NCBI GenBank assembly: GCA_017523995.1
Contig: JAFWUX010000110.1
Span: 1-8,578, forward strand
DNA: 8,578 nucleotides
Direction of reading: 5' to 3'
From: Oscillospiraceae bacterium
GTDB taxonomy: Bacteria; Bacillota_A; Clostridia; Oscillospirales; Ruminococcaceae
Made by a program: the position numbers and the translations under genes. Each line of letters begins with the position of its first letter. The stretch's first letter is position 1. The notes beneath the pieces were generated by a model that saw nothing but the letters and a program-made list of their open reading frames with translations, had not been told where the DNA came from and ran no database searches. Shown here one piece after another: positions 1 to 6,199 of this stretch.

Positions 1-1
1 A

Positions 2-1096
2 CAGGCAAATGATAATCCGAATGAATTTATGATGCTGAATCCGCCGCCTGTTATTTTCGACGAGGTGCAGCGGGCACCAGGCTTATTCCGGTTCATCAAA
101 ATCAAATGTGATGAAAGCAAAGAACGCGGGCTTTTCTGCCTGTCGGGGTCTCAGCCGCTTGAAATGATGGAAAAGGCATCGGAATCCCTGTCCGGCAGAA
201 TCGGAATTCTGGAATTAAGCGGTCTTTCCCTCAGAGAACTGCAAAACTGTCCGTTCAGAGAGCCGTTTATCCCAACGATGGAATATCTGGCAAGCAGGAA
301 TCAGTCAGCCGTTCCGGTCGCAAACATCTGGGAGATGATTCATCGCGGCGGATATCCGGAATTGCAGAACAAAGATGTTGACTGGTCGCTTTTCTTCGGC
401 AGCTATATCAGAACATATCTGGAACGAGATGTCAGAAAGCTGACTGCCGTACAGGATCTGAACGATTTTCGCAGATTTATGGTTGCAGTTGCCGCGAGAA
501 CAGGGCAGATGCTCAATTACACCAATATTGCAGATGAAATCGGCAAGGATGCTATGACCGTGAAGCACTGGATGTCCATTCTGGAAGCGACGGGTATTAT
601 TTATATTCTGGAGCCCTACACGGCTTCGGCTTTGAAGCGGGCAATCAAAACGCCCAAAATCTATTTCAGAGATACCGGACTTGCTGCATATTTAACCAGA
701 TGGCTGACGCCGGATGCTCTGGCTTGCGGTGCAATGAGCGGACAAATGTTTGAGACCTATGTGATTACCGAGATTCTGAAATCCTATTCCAACCGCGGAC
801 TGGACTACCGGTATTTTGTGTCCTATTATCGCGGCAAAGATAAAAAGAGGACAAAAAAAGACGGCATGGAGATTGCCGTCGAAAGCGAAATTGATTTCAT
901 CATTGAAGAGAACGGCGTTCTGTATCCGATTGAGATCAAACAGGCATCCAATGTCACTGCCGACATGACAAGTGCCTTTACGGTTCTTGACAAAATCCCT
1001 GACAAGAAGCGCGGAACCGGTGCGGTGGTATGTATGTGCCCGCAGCCAGGTGTCCTGAGAGAGAATATCCTTGCGATACCGGTTTGGTATCTGTGA
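2..1096 (+). CDS. ATPase with DUF4143 C-terminal domain, 5'-truncated by window edge
   Basis: The frame is open from base 2, so the gene begins upstream and about 364 residues are visible; the ATG at 29 is an internal Met. The first visible motif is a Walker B strand (VIFDEVQ, bases 50-70), followed by a sensor-like LSGSQ and the segment LSGLSLREL typical of this family. The Walker A loop must lie outside the window. The rest fits DUF4143: the YIRTYLERDVRKL stretch, a helix-turn-helix-like segment (NYTNIADEIGKDAMTVKHW), then YFRDTGLAAYL. Near the C-terminus, EIDFIIE followed by PIEIK resembles a PD-(D/E)xK nuclease-fold core. Family members are widespread accessory P-loop proteins of poorly defined function, so no substrate is proposed. 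A hairpin follows 16 bp after the stop and no co-directional gene overlaps. Family placement is secure; function is unknown. Confidence 0.9.
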   Translation, partial: QANDNPNEFMMLNPPPVIFDEVQRAPGLFRFIKIKCDESKERGLFCLSGSQPLEMMEKASESLSGRIGILELSGLSLRELQNCPFREPFIPTMEYLASRNQSAVPVANIWEMIHRGGYPELQNKDVDWSLFFGSYIRTYLERDVRKLTAVQDLNDFRRFMVAVAARTGQMLNYTNIADEIGKDAMTVKHWMSILEATGIIYILEPYTASALKRAIKTPKIYFRDTGLAAYLTRWLTPDALACGAMSGQMFETYVITEILKSYSNRGLDYRYFVSYYRGKDKKRTKKDGMEIAVESEIDFIIEENGVLYPIEIKQASNVTADMTSAFTVLDKIPDKKRGTGAVVCMCPQPGVLRENILAIPVWYL

Positions 1097-1112
1097 ACTG
1101 AATATGCCAAGC

Positions 1113-1147
1113 AACCCGCCGCCTGACTTTCAATCAGACGGCGGGTT
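1113..1147. terminator. Hairpin, probable bidirectional terminator
   Basis: A 14-bp stem (1113-1126 with 1134-1147) with one C/A mismatch encloses a 7-nt loop, 16 bp after the ATPase stop codon. The T-run on either side is weak, so termination efficiency is uncertain. It lies between a plus-strand gene and a minus-strand gene remnant, as expected for a shared convergent terminator. A close copy sits at 2839-2873. Confidence 0.65.
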
Positions 1148-1235
1148 CACTATATTCACTTCCCGATGTATCTATCCGCAGCGGATCCTACGCTCATGCA
1201 GAACACCATATCCTGTGTCATTGGTTTCAGTGAGG
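1113..1235. repeat. Diverged direct repeat, copy 1 (hairpin plus abrB 3' end)
   Basis: Aligned by eye with 2839-2961 at a constant offset of 1726, about 103 of 123 positions match. The repeat covers the hairpin and the last part of an antisense AbrB-family gene, including its stop codon. The two copies flank the AlbA_2 gene. Similarity fades just past 1235. Confidence 0.8.
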
Positions 1236-1251
1236 GGGTATCCGGCATCAT
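1156..1251 (-). pseudogene. Decayed 3' remnant of an AbrB-family gene
   Basis: Read on the minus strand, 28 codons ending at the stop (1156-1158) match the C-terminal tail of the intact AbrB-family gene at 2882-3058 in the same frame. Twenty of 28 residues are identical, including TQDM, FCMSV and RYIGK, and the stop is shared. The N-terminal DNA-binding part (MKATGIVRRIDDLGRVVIP in the intact copy) is absent. Upstream of the match the sequence is unrelated and meets a stop, leaving at most a 31-codon ORF starting from MMP at 1251 with no convincing ribosome binding site. It lies convergent to the ATPase gene, as the intact copy does to the AlbA_2 gene. The remnant is clear; whether it is still transcribed is unknown. 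Confidence 0.75.
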
Positions 1252-1296
1252 ATTGCATTTCAATCAAAATTCGTACTCCAAAACAGATCATCTGCA

Positions 1297-1325
1297 TTGA
1301 TTTTCGCTGCTCGATGTGATATAAT
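1297..1325 (+). promoter_or_regulatory. Promoter of the AlbA_2 gene, extended -10
   Basis: TTGATT (1297-1302) is separated by 17 bp from TATAAT (1320-1325), which is preceded by TGA, giving a full TGnTATAAT extended -10. The predicted start near 1332 leaves a leader of about 40 nt to the ATG at 1372. This is one of the best sigma-A-type promoters in the window and makes the AlbA_2 gene an independent unit. Confidence 0.75.
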
Positions 1326-1371
1326 AGAGATACTACAGTATTCCAAACGCAGCCGGATTGGAGGCATCGCC

Positions 1372-2832
1372 ATGATTGACCTGAACCACCTCGAAAAGTA
1401 TACAGAGAATAACCGCATTGAGGCAAAGAAAGCACTCGGCGGTCTGCCGCACAGCATCTGGGAAACATACTCCGCATTTGCCAATACCCTCGGCGGTATC
1501 ATTTTGCTGGGTGTCGAGGAATACAAGGATAAAACACTGCACACGGTCAATCTGCCGGATCCGGAAGATCTGGTCAAGCAGTTCTGGGATACACTCAACA
1601 ATCCGAACAAGGCAAGCGTGAATCTGCTCACAAGTAAACACGTCCGTATCGAAGAAGTCAACGGCGACCGTATCATTGTGATCGAAGTTCCCCGCGCGCA
1701 ACGGTACTACAAGCCCGTGTTTGTGGACGGAAATCCTGTTTCCGGCACCTATCGGCGCAACGGAGAGGGCGATTATCACTGCACCGAAGAGGAAATGCGC
1801 GCGATGTACCGTGACGCAAGCATCAAAACACAGGATATGACCGTGCTTGAGAACATGGACAGTTCCGTTTTCTGTGAAGAGAGCATCCGCAGCTACCGGC
1901 AGCGCATGAAGCTCTCTCGCCCGAATCATGTCTGGGAGAATCTGGACGATGACGAATTCCTGCTGAAGCTCGGCGCGACCGGGATTGGCGAGGACGGCAA
2001 GGTACATCCGACCTCTGCCGGTCTGCTGATGTTCGGATATGAATATGAGATCCTGCGCGAATATCCGAATTATTTTCTCGATTACCGCGAGGAATATGAC
2101 GATGTTCACCGTTGGACAGACCGCTTTATCTCGTCCTCCGGCGACTGGTCCGGCAATGTATTCGACTTCTATTTTCATGTTTACAACAAATTGCAGCTTG
2201 ATCTGAAAGTCCCGTTTGAGATGCAGGGGGGCTTTCGTGTGGATGATACGCCGGTGCATAAGGCGATTCGTGAAGCGCTGGCAAACTGCCTTGTCAATGC
2301 GGATTACTATGGACGCAGAGGGCTTGTGATTATCAAAAAGCGTGACCTGATCACAATGTCAAACCCCGGTGATTTCCGCTTGGAGCTCGCAGAAGCACAA
2401 TCCGGCGGAATGTCCGATCCGCGAAACGGCATCATGATGAAAATGTTTAATCTCATTGATATCGGCGAAAGAGCCGGCAGCGGTATTCCGAGCATCTGGT
2501 ATACATGGAAACAGCAGGGCTGGGATACACCTACGATTGCACAGTCATTCAACCCGAACCGCATTGTGTTATCGTTACCGCTGATAAAAAGCGCTGATAA
2601 AAAAGTGCTGATAAAAGGTGCTGATAAAAAACTGCCGATCAAGACCGCCGCAAAAAAAGATATGATCATCGCCTATTTGACAGACAACGGTACCGCAACC
2701 GGCGCTGAACTCTGCGAACTGCTCGATTTGAAACCGACGCGCGTCAGAACGATTCTGCGTGAAATGATCGCGGAAGGTATCGTCATGGCACAGGGCGGCA
2801 ACCGGAACCGCACCTACAAGCTGAAAGTATAA
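1372..2832 (+). CDS. AlbA_2 (Schlafen-like) domain protein with HATPase_c_4-type region and C-terminal winged helix
   Basis: This 486-residue protein starts at the ATG with GGAGG (1360-1364) 7 nt upstream; the frame extends upstream only to a TTG that lies in the promoter. Residues about 10-145 fit an AlbA_2 domain (NRIEAKKA, then SAFANTLGGIILLGVEE). Residues about 290-375 match the ATP-binding-like region of this family: VHKAIREALANCLVNADYYG, then MSNPGDF (329-335) and GERAGSGIP (365-373). The usual VHRDY-like motif here reads VNADY. A Lys-rich 9-residue repeat (404-430) links to a winged helix-turn-helix (about 430-484, GAELCELLDLKPTRVRTILREM). Such proteins are usually annotated as putative transcriptional regulators or ATP-binding proteins; some AlbA_2 relatives occur in defence loci, but nothing here shows that role. 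It has its own promoter and is flanked by a diverged direct repeat. Confidence 0.9.
   Translation: MIDLNHLEKYTENNRIEAKKALGGLPHSIWETYSAFANTLGGIILLGVEEYKDKTLHTVNLPDPEDLVKQFWDTLNNPNKASVNLLTSKHVRIEEVNGDRIIVIEVPRAQRYYKPVFVDGNPVSGTYRRNGEGDYHCTEEEMRAMYRDASIKTQDMTVLENMDSSVFCEESIRSYRQRMKLSRPNHVWENLDDDEFLLKLGATGIGEDGKVHPTSAGLLMFGYEYEILREYPNYFLDYREEYDDVHRWTDRFISSSGDWSGNVFDFYFHVYNKLQLDLKVPFEMQGGFRVDDTPVHKAIREALANCLVNADYYGRRGLVIIKKRDLITMSNPGDFRLELAEAQSGGMSDPRNGIMMKMFNLIDIGERAGSGIPSIWYTWKQQGWDTPTIAQSFNPNRIVLSLPLIKSADKKVLIKGADKKLPIKTAAKKDMIIAYLTDNGTATGAELCELLDLKPTRVRTILREMIAEGIVMAQGGNRNRTYKLKV
2581..2661 (+). repeat. In-frame 27-bp tandem repeat (three units) in the AlbA_2 gene
   Basis: Three consecutive 27-bp units encode LIKSADKKV, LIKGADKKL and PIKTAAKKD. 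The first two units each contain two GCTGATAAAA-like half-units of 13-14 bp; the third is more diverged. The repeat forms the charged linker between the ATPase-like region and the winged helix, a position where copy number could change by slippage without breaking the frame. Confidence 0.8.
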
Positions 2833-2838
2833 TAACGC

Positions 2839-2873
2839 AAACCGCCGCCTGACGACCTATCAGACGGCGGTTT
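2839..2873. terminator. Hairpin between convergent AlbA_2 and AbrB genes
   Basis: A 14-bp stem (2839-2852 with 2860-2873) with one C/A mismatch and a 7-nt loop begins 6 bp after the AlbA_2 stop and ends 8 bp before the AbrB stop codon. Both sides have only short T-runs. Its position suggests it serves both genes. The stem closely resembles the hairpin at 1113-1147, including the same mismatch position. Confidence 0.7.
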
Positions 2874-2961
2874 CTCTGTATTCACTTCCCGATGTACCGC
2901 TCCGCAGCTGATTCCACACTCATGCAGAACGCCATATCCTGTGTCAATGTTATCAGCGAGG
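2839..2961. repeat. Diverged direct repeat, copy 2 (hairpin plus abrB 3' end)
   Basis: This is the partner of 1113-1235, about 84 % identical by hand count. Differences concentrate in the hairpin loop and at scattered coding positions, and the stop codon is kept. This copy is attached to a complete AbrB-family gene. Confidence 0.8.
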
Positions 2962-3058
2962 GGTCGCCCTCCCGGATTCTCATTGTCCGCCTGATCTCTT
3001 TGGGTATGACGACTCTGCCTAGATCGTCGATCCTTCTCACAATACCGGTTGCTTTCAT
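2882..3058 (-). CDS. Small AbrB/SpoVT-family DNA-binding protein
   Basis: This 58-residue protein starts at ATG 3058-3056 with an ideal AGGAGG (3070-3065) 6 nt upstream; the longer ORF to 3193 lacks such a site. The first 33 residues are a textbook AbrB/SpoVT N-terminus: MKATGIVRRIDDLGRVVIP, then KEIRRTMRIREGDP. These proteins bind DNA as swapped-hairpin dimers and act as transition-state or sporulation-type regulators. After GDP the usual strand (of the type LEIYxDxxGxIxLKKY) is replaced by SLITLTQDMAFCMSVESAA and then ERYIGK, so the second half of the fold is not canonical. The same tail is preserved in the remnant at 1156-1251, so it is unlikely to be a recent frameshift. It is convergent with the AlbA_2 gene. 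No convincing promoter was found upstream. Confidence 0.85.
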   Translation of the reverse strand: MKATGIVRRIDDLGRVVIPKEIRRTMRIREGDPSLITLTQDMAFCMSVESAAERYIGK

Positions 3059-3336
3059 CTTGTGCCTCCTTTTGTGTTTCGCTATTTTGGGATTGTTTCG
3101 CTTTTTCAAAGCTAACGGTATTGTTTGCCGCGGGCGGGAATTTATGCATGAAGAAGATTTTGGCTGTTTGCATTGTCTATCAGCAAAGTACACAAATCTG
3201 CGTCAGATATTTTTCCGCAGCAGACTGTTCCGGATTTCAATGAATTTGCGAATCCTCAAATAGAAAAGCTGAATGACAAGCGGATGATCTCATATTGATG
3301 ATTCTTGCTTTTTGCCGTTCGATATGCTATAATAAA
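3059..3336. other. Intergenic region, no supported gene
   Basis: This stretch holds the AbrB ribosome binding site (3065-3070) and about 270 bp between two minus-strand genes. The longest readings are short: a 31-codon plus-strand ORF from ATG 3148 and longer frames overlapping abrB. They have no ribosome binding site and no recognisable family. I see no strong minus-strand promoter for abrB, no repeat and no RNA gene. A plus-strand promoter-like sequence at 3305-3333 is listed separately. Confidence 0.6.
3305..3333 (+). promoter_or_regulatory. Promoter-like sequence facing the lipoprotein A terminator
   Basis: TTGCTT (3305-3310), a 17-bp spacer and TGC-TATAAT (3325-3333) form a plausible extended -10 promoter on the plus strand. 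Transcription would start near 3340, inside the hairpin that ends lipoprotein A, and would run antisense to it or stop at once at the following T-run (3369-3373). The -10 overlaps the U-tract of the minus-strand terminator, whose reverse complement is naturally TATAAT-like, so this may be coincidence. Confidence 0.3.
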
Positions 3337-3365
3337 ACTGCCTGCGAAATGGCTCCGCAGGCAGT
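3337..3365 (-). terminator. Rho-independent terminator of lipoprotein A
   Basis: A perfect 10-bp stem (3337-3346 with 3356-3365) with a 9-nt loop lies 6 bp after the lipoprotein A stop codon. On the minus strand it is followed by TTTTATTATA, a good U-tract. A T-run also follows on the plus strand, so it could work in both directions. Confidence 0.85.
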
Positions 3366-3371
3366 CCGTTT

Positions 3372-4412
3372 TTACTGAAATTCATAGCTTTCGATCGTCC
3401 AGTTGATTCCGTCAAACACAAAATGTGCAACACCGCGTCCGTCGATCTGGTTGGCATCTTTGGTTGTTGCCGTAAAAGAGGTATCTGTCTGATCGGTGAT
3501 CGTGACGCCGCTGCCGGTCTCAAAGCTCTGATAACCGTGTGCATTGGAAGTCAGAATATAGCTCGAACCGTCCGGCTCGCTGATACGGAAGCTCTCATCC
3601 AGAATACCCTTCCAGCGTGTATATTCCGCACCGGTTACCGTTTCCTCCAGCAATCTCTCAAAGGCAGCCTTGCCGAGACTGTTGATCGCAAAGCGTTCAT
3701 CTGTCACCCATGCATAGGTCTGACCGTCAACGGTCATGGTTTCATTTGCATTGGTCGCAAGATCCACGGCACCGCCGGACAGGCTCTTCATCAGGAATGT
3801 CAGATTGTTCATCTTTTCGGCAGCAACATCCTCAAGCGTGATGCGGACAAACTGCATCCCGCCGTCCTGACCGGAGCTGATCTGACTGACCGGCTGCTTG
3901 TCGCATGCAAACGAGATCCATGCGGTATTGTCAGTATCGCAGATCGAATACCAGTAGCTCTCGGAGCCGTCCGGATGATCCTCTGTGTCGATGCGCACCT
4001 TGCCGGAGCGTGTTCCGCCGCCTGCATACCGCATGATCGCTGTGCCGTCTTTCCGGACGGTCAGCGAATTGGTCCGTGTGCCGAAGGTTCCGGGCATTGC
4101 CCATTCGCCGACGAGATCGTCCGCGGAATAGGGACACGCTGTTTTCGCTGCATCGGTCGTCTCTGCTGCTGCGGTCTGTGCCGCAGTTGTTTGTGCGGGA
4201 TCTGTCTGTGCCGCAGCGGAGACTTCGGTTTGTGCAGCGGCAGCAGAGGTTTCAGTGACGGCAGCTGTGGTTTCCGCAGCTGTCATTTCGGTTGTAACGG
4301 ATGTCGTCGTATCGCCTGAAAGATTCACATTGATATTCACCGGATCCGAACCGCAGGCGATCAGGCAGAGGCTCATCAGAGCGGCAGTCATTGTAATCAT
4401 TTGCTTTTTCAT
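3372..4412 (-). CDS. Lipoprotein A: G-x-W beta-type module plus C-terminal domain of unknown function
   Basis: This 346-residue secreted lipoprotein has the signal peptide MKKQMITMTAALMSLCLIAC with an LIAC lipobox and Cys20 as the lipidation site. The start at 4412 has AAAGGAG (4429-4423) 10 nt upstream; an alternative ATG at 4421 is only about 1 nt from that site. Residues 31-92 form a low-complexity Thr/Ala tether across the cell wall. DLVGEWAMPG (99-108) begins a lipocalin-like beta module with the alternating pattern LTVRKDGTAIMRY. Residues about 215-346 form a second domain ending HFVFDGINWTIESYEF, whose layout (YAWVTDERF, then a dGxxYIL strand and a closing WxI strand) loosely recalls IseA-type or NTF2-like domains; that is only an impression. 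It lies downstream of the histidine kinase with its own operator-promoter, so it is probably a target of this two-component system. Function is unknown. Confidence 0.88.
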   Translation of the reverse strand: MKKQMITMTAALMSLCLIACGSDPVNINVNLSGDTTTSVTTEMTAAETTAAVTETSAAAAQTEVSAAAQTDPAQTTAAQTAAAETTDAAKTACPYSADDLVGEWAMPGTFGTRTNSLTVRKDGTAIMRYAGGGTRSGKVRIDTEDHPDGSESYWYSICDTDNTAWISFACDKQPVSQISSGQDGGMQFVRITLEDVAAEKMNNLTFLMKSLSGGAVDLATNANETMTVDGQTYAWVTDERFAINSLGKAAFERLLEETVTGAEYTRWKGILDESFRISEPDGSSYILTSNAHGYQSFETGSGVTITDQTDTSFTATTKDANQIDGRGVAHFVFDGINWTIESYEFQ

Positions 4413-4459
4413 CGTATTCATTCTCCTTTGTGATTCGTTCAACTTCTGTTGACAATCAT

Positions 4460-4509
4460 ATGATATCATATTTATGATGCGGCGTGTGCAGGATTACAAA
4501 TTTGTAATC
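4460..4509 (-). promoter_or_regulatory. Operator and extended -10 promoter for lipoprotein A (site 1)
   Basis: GATTACAAATTTGTAATC (4492-4509) is a perfect 18-bp palindrome. On the minus strand it is followed by CTGCACAC and then, 44 bp from the palindrome start, by TGA-TATCAT (4468-4460). No -35 hexamer is recognisable at a 17-bp spacing (CACACG). The predicted start near 4453 gives a leader of about 41 nt. The palindrome begins 3 bp after the kinase stop codon, with no terminator between, so read-through from the kinase gene is also likely. Confidence 0.85.
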
Positions 4510-4512
4510 AGG

Positions 4513-6072
4513 TTATTTTCGGAGTATCTGTTCAATCAGATTTTGTTCTGCATCTGATATCCCGTTTGATGCAGCCGGCAGCGTAAAGGTGAATGCAGTA
4601 CCCTTGCCCTGTTCACTTTCAACACTGATTGTGCCGCCGTGCGATTCTACGATAAATTTGCAGATAAACAGCCCGAGCCCCGTGCCGGTTTCGGCGTGCT
4701 TGCCTTTATAGTACCGCTCCCAGATGTGGGGCAGATCCTCCGGCGAAATGCCGCAGCCGGTATCTTTGACCGTAACCGTTACGGTTTCATCGTCCGCTTC
4801 TGCCTTGATGAGCACCGTTCCGTCTTTGGTATGCTTCAGCGCATTGGAGATCAGATTGACAAACACGCGCTGCAATCGGGTGCTGTCCGCATTGACCTTC
4901 GGCAGGTCGATCGGAATACGCAGGATCAGGCGGTTGTTGTTCTTGTTCAGCACCGCAAAATAGGTCTCGACCGTTTTGCGCACAAGGCTGTCCAGATCAC
5001 AGGGGGCTTTTTCCAGTACCATTCTGCCCTCCTCAATGCGCGTTGCATCGAGGATCTGCGTCACCATGAGTGCCATGCGGTTTGCTTCCGAGGAAATGCG
5101 CCGCAGCTTATTCTGAACGGTTGTCCGGTCGCCGCCGTTCATGAGGTCGAGTTCTGCATCCTGCGCATAGCCGGACATGGCGGCAAGCGGCGTTTTCAGC
5201 TCATGCGATGCATCCGAAAGAAATGTTGTTTTCATTTCATTGACCTGCACCAGCATGTCATGCTCGGAAACGACCGGATCTGCGATTTTTTTGGAGAGCG
5301 CAGCAGAGATCAGGAGAAACACTGCAAATACGCAGAGAACCGATGCGATCATCAGCGATACATACTTCCGGAACATGCTGTCCAGACTGTTCAGCAGCGC
5401 ATCGGTCTGCTCGTCTGCACATTCTCTGATCGGCTCAATCCAGCTGTTGACATTCTGCATGAGTACACCAAAACAGAGGTTTTCTCCCGTATAGTTGCAG
5501 AGATTATCCCATGCGATCACATAGCCTGCGCCGTCTTTTGCATAGGAACCGCGCTGCTGCTCCATGCAGGCATCCAGCCACCCGAAAAAATCAGTCTGGC
5601 TGCCGTAGTATCCCGGTAATTCTGCTGCTTTCTGATCGAACACGGCGATCGCATCCTGCATGATGAGGTCTGCATTGTCAGCCGTACCAAGCTCATAGCA
5701 GCACAGCGCTTCGCGGTCATACAGAAAGAACACATCGGCATTGCTGAAATAATTGACCGCCTGATACTGCAAATTTTCGCGGCGGTCTTCCGCACTTATA
5801 CCGTCCTGATACAGCAGAAGCGACATTTCCCTGCCAAAGTCGCGCAGATATTGCTGCTGCGAAGACAAAAACTGCTGATAGTACGCATCGGAAACAAGCG
5901 AAACGGTCTGCCCGGCAAGTTCGCCGGAATACAGATTGACATTCACCGATGCCTGCTGATAGATCATATTGAAAATAGCTGTGCAGATGCCCAGCACGGC
6001 AATCAGGCACGAGATCAGGGCAATCAAAAGCGTGCGCCGCAGCGAACGGCTTTTGGATGTATGTTTTCCCAC
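4513..6072 (-). CDS. Membrane sensor histidine kinase, HAMP-poor
   Basis: This 519-residue kinase uses GTG 6072-6070, because AAAGGAG (6087-6081) lies 8 nt upstream of it; the longer reading from GTG 6090 would place that site inside the gene. TM1 is about residues 15-37 and TM2 about 238-259. Between them is a roughly 200-residue external domain of no family I recognise, with six Cys (124, 125, 169, 192, 200, 218). The core is complete: H-box SHELKTP with phospho-acceptor His290, N-box NLISNALKH (406-414), D-box DTGCG (437-441), F-box WERYYKG (451-457) and G-box GTGLGL (463-468). Only a stub of HAMP (LSKKIADPV) separates TM2 from the dimerisation helix. The gene is divergent from the response regulator at 6284, its presumed partner, and has an operator-controlled promoter. 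The signal is unknown. Confidence 0.95.
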   Translation of the reverse strand: MGKHTSKSRSLRRTLLIALISCLIAVLGICTAIFNMIYQQASVNVNLYSGELAGQTVSLVSDAYYQQFLSSQQQYLRDFGREMSLLLYQDGISAEDRRENLQYQAVNYFSNADVFFLYDREALCCYELGTADNADLIMQDAIAVFDQKAAELPGYYGSQTDFFGWLDACMEQQRGSYAKDGAGYVIAWDNLCNYTGENLCFGVLMQNVNSWIEPIRECADEQTDALLNSLDSMFRKYVSLMIASVLCVFAVFLLISAALSKKIADPVVSEHDMLVQVNEMKTTFLSDASHELKTPLAAMSGYAQDAELDLMNGGDRTTVQNKLRRISSEANRMALMVTQILDATRIEEGRMVLEKAPCDLDSLVRKTVETYFAVLNKNNNRLILRIPIDLPKVNADSTRLQRVFVNLISNALKHTKDGTVLIKAEADDETVTVTVKDTGCGISPEDLPHIWERYYKGKHAETGTGLGLFICKFIVESHGGTISVESEQGKGTAFTFTLPAASNGISDAEQNLIEQILRK

Positions 6073-6104
6073 GGGGTTCACTCCTTTCACGGACTGTGAA
6101 TCTT

Positions 6105-6139
6105 ATTATACCATGTAAGCGAAGCGTTTATGGTATAAT
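6105..6139. repeat. Inverted repeat carrying two divergent TGGTATAAT extended -10 elements
   Basis: ATTATACCAT (6105-6114) and ATGGTATAAT (6130-6139) are perfect inverted arms around a 15-bp centre. Read on the minus strand the left arm is TGG-TATAAT pointing at the kinase; read on the plus strand the right arm is TGG-TATAAT pointing at the response regulator. No -35 box fits either at 16-18 bp. The right arm is the best available promoter candidate for the response regulator. Alternatively the arms form a hairpin in the leader of the kinase mRNA started near 6215. Confidence 0.55.
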
Positions 6140-6156
6140 CGCCCGATATGCAGGGA

Positions 6157-6181
6157 GCAGATCTCTGATCTGCGGATCTGC
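6157..6181. repeat. Short inverted/direct repeat in the divergent leader region
   Basis: GCAGATC (6157-6163) can pair perfectly with GATCTGC at 6167-6173 (3-nt loop) or with a second GATCTGC at 6175-6181. This allows two mutually exclusive hairpins in either leader RNA. No T-run follows, so it is not a simple terminator. Confidence 0.4.
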
Positions 6182-6199
6182 AAGGGCACAAAAATAAAT

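Noticed and set aside
1333..2259. 308-codon minus-strand open frame opposite the AlbA_2 gene
   Set aside because: It is wholly antisense to a well-supported gene, has no ribosome binding site or recognisable domain, and its composition is that of a mirrored coding frame.
3059..3193. N-terminal extension of the AbrB-family protein to 3193
   Set aside because: The conserved family start MKATG is at 3058 and has an ideal ribosome binding site; the extension is not family-like.
3148..3243. Short plus-strand ORF beginning MKKILAVCIV, resembling a signal peptide
   Set aside because: It has no ribosome binding site, ends after 31 codons and has no neighbouring promoter; chance is the simpler explanation.
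3423..4319. 298-codon plus-strand open frame opposite lipoprotein A
   Set aside because: It is a shadow of the low-complexity lipoprotein gene; it is Cys/Gly-rich without motifs and has no start signal.
4380..4400. GATTACA-like half site at the start of the lipoprotein A coding region
   Set aside because: Only one arm matches and it falls in codons for Met-Ile-Thr; there is no palindrome and no promoter at the fixed distance.
4413..4469. Longer lipoprotein A reading from 4469
   Set aside because: It would place non-signal residues before the signal peptide and overlap the promoter and leader; the MKK start at 4412 gives a normal lipoprotein signal.
4639..5619. 326-codon plus-strand open frame opposite the histidine kinase
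   Set aside because: It is antisense to all the conserved kinase boxes and shows no domain of its own.
6073..6090. Upstream GTG start at 6090 for the histidine kinase
   Set aside because: The AAAGGAG at 6081-6087 would then lie inside the gene; GTG at 6072 is correctly spaced from it.
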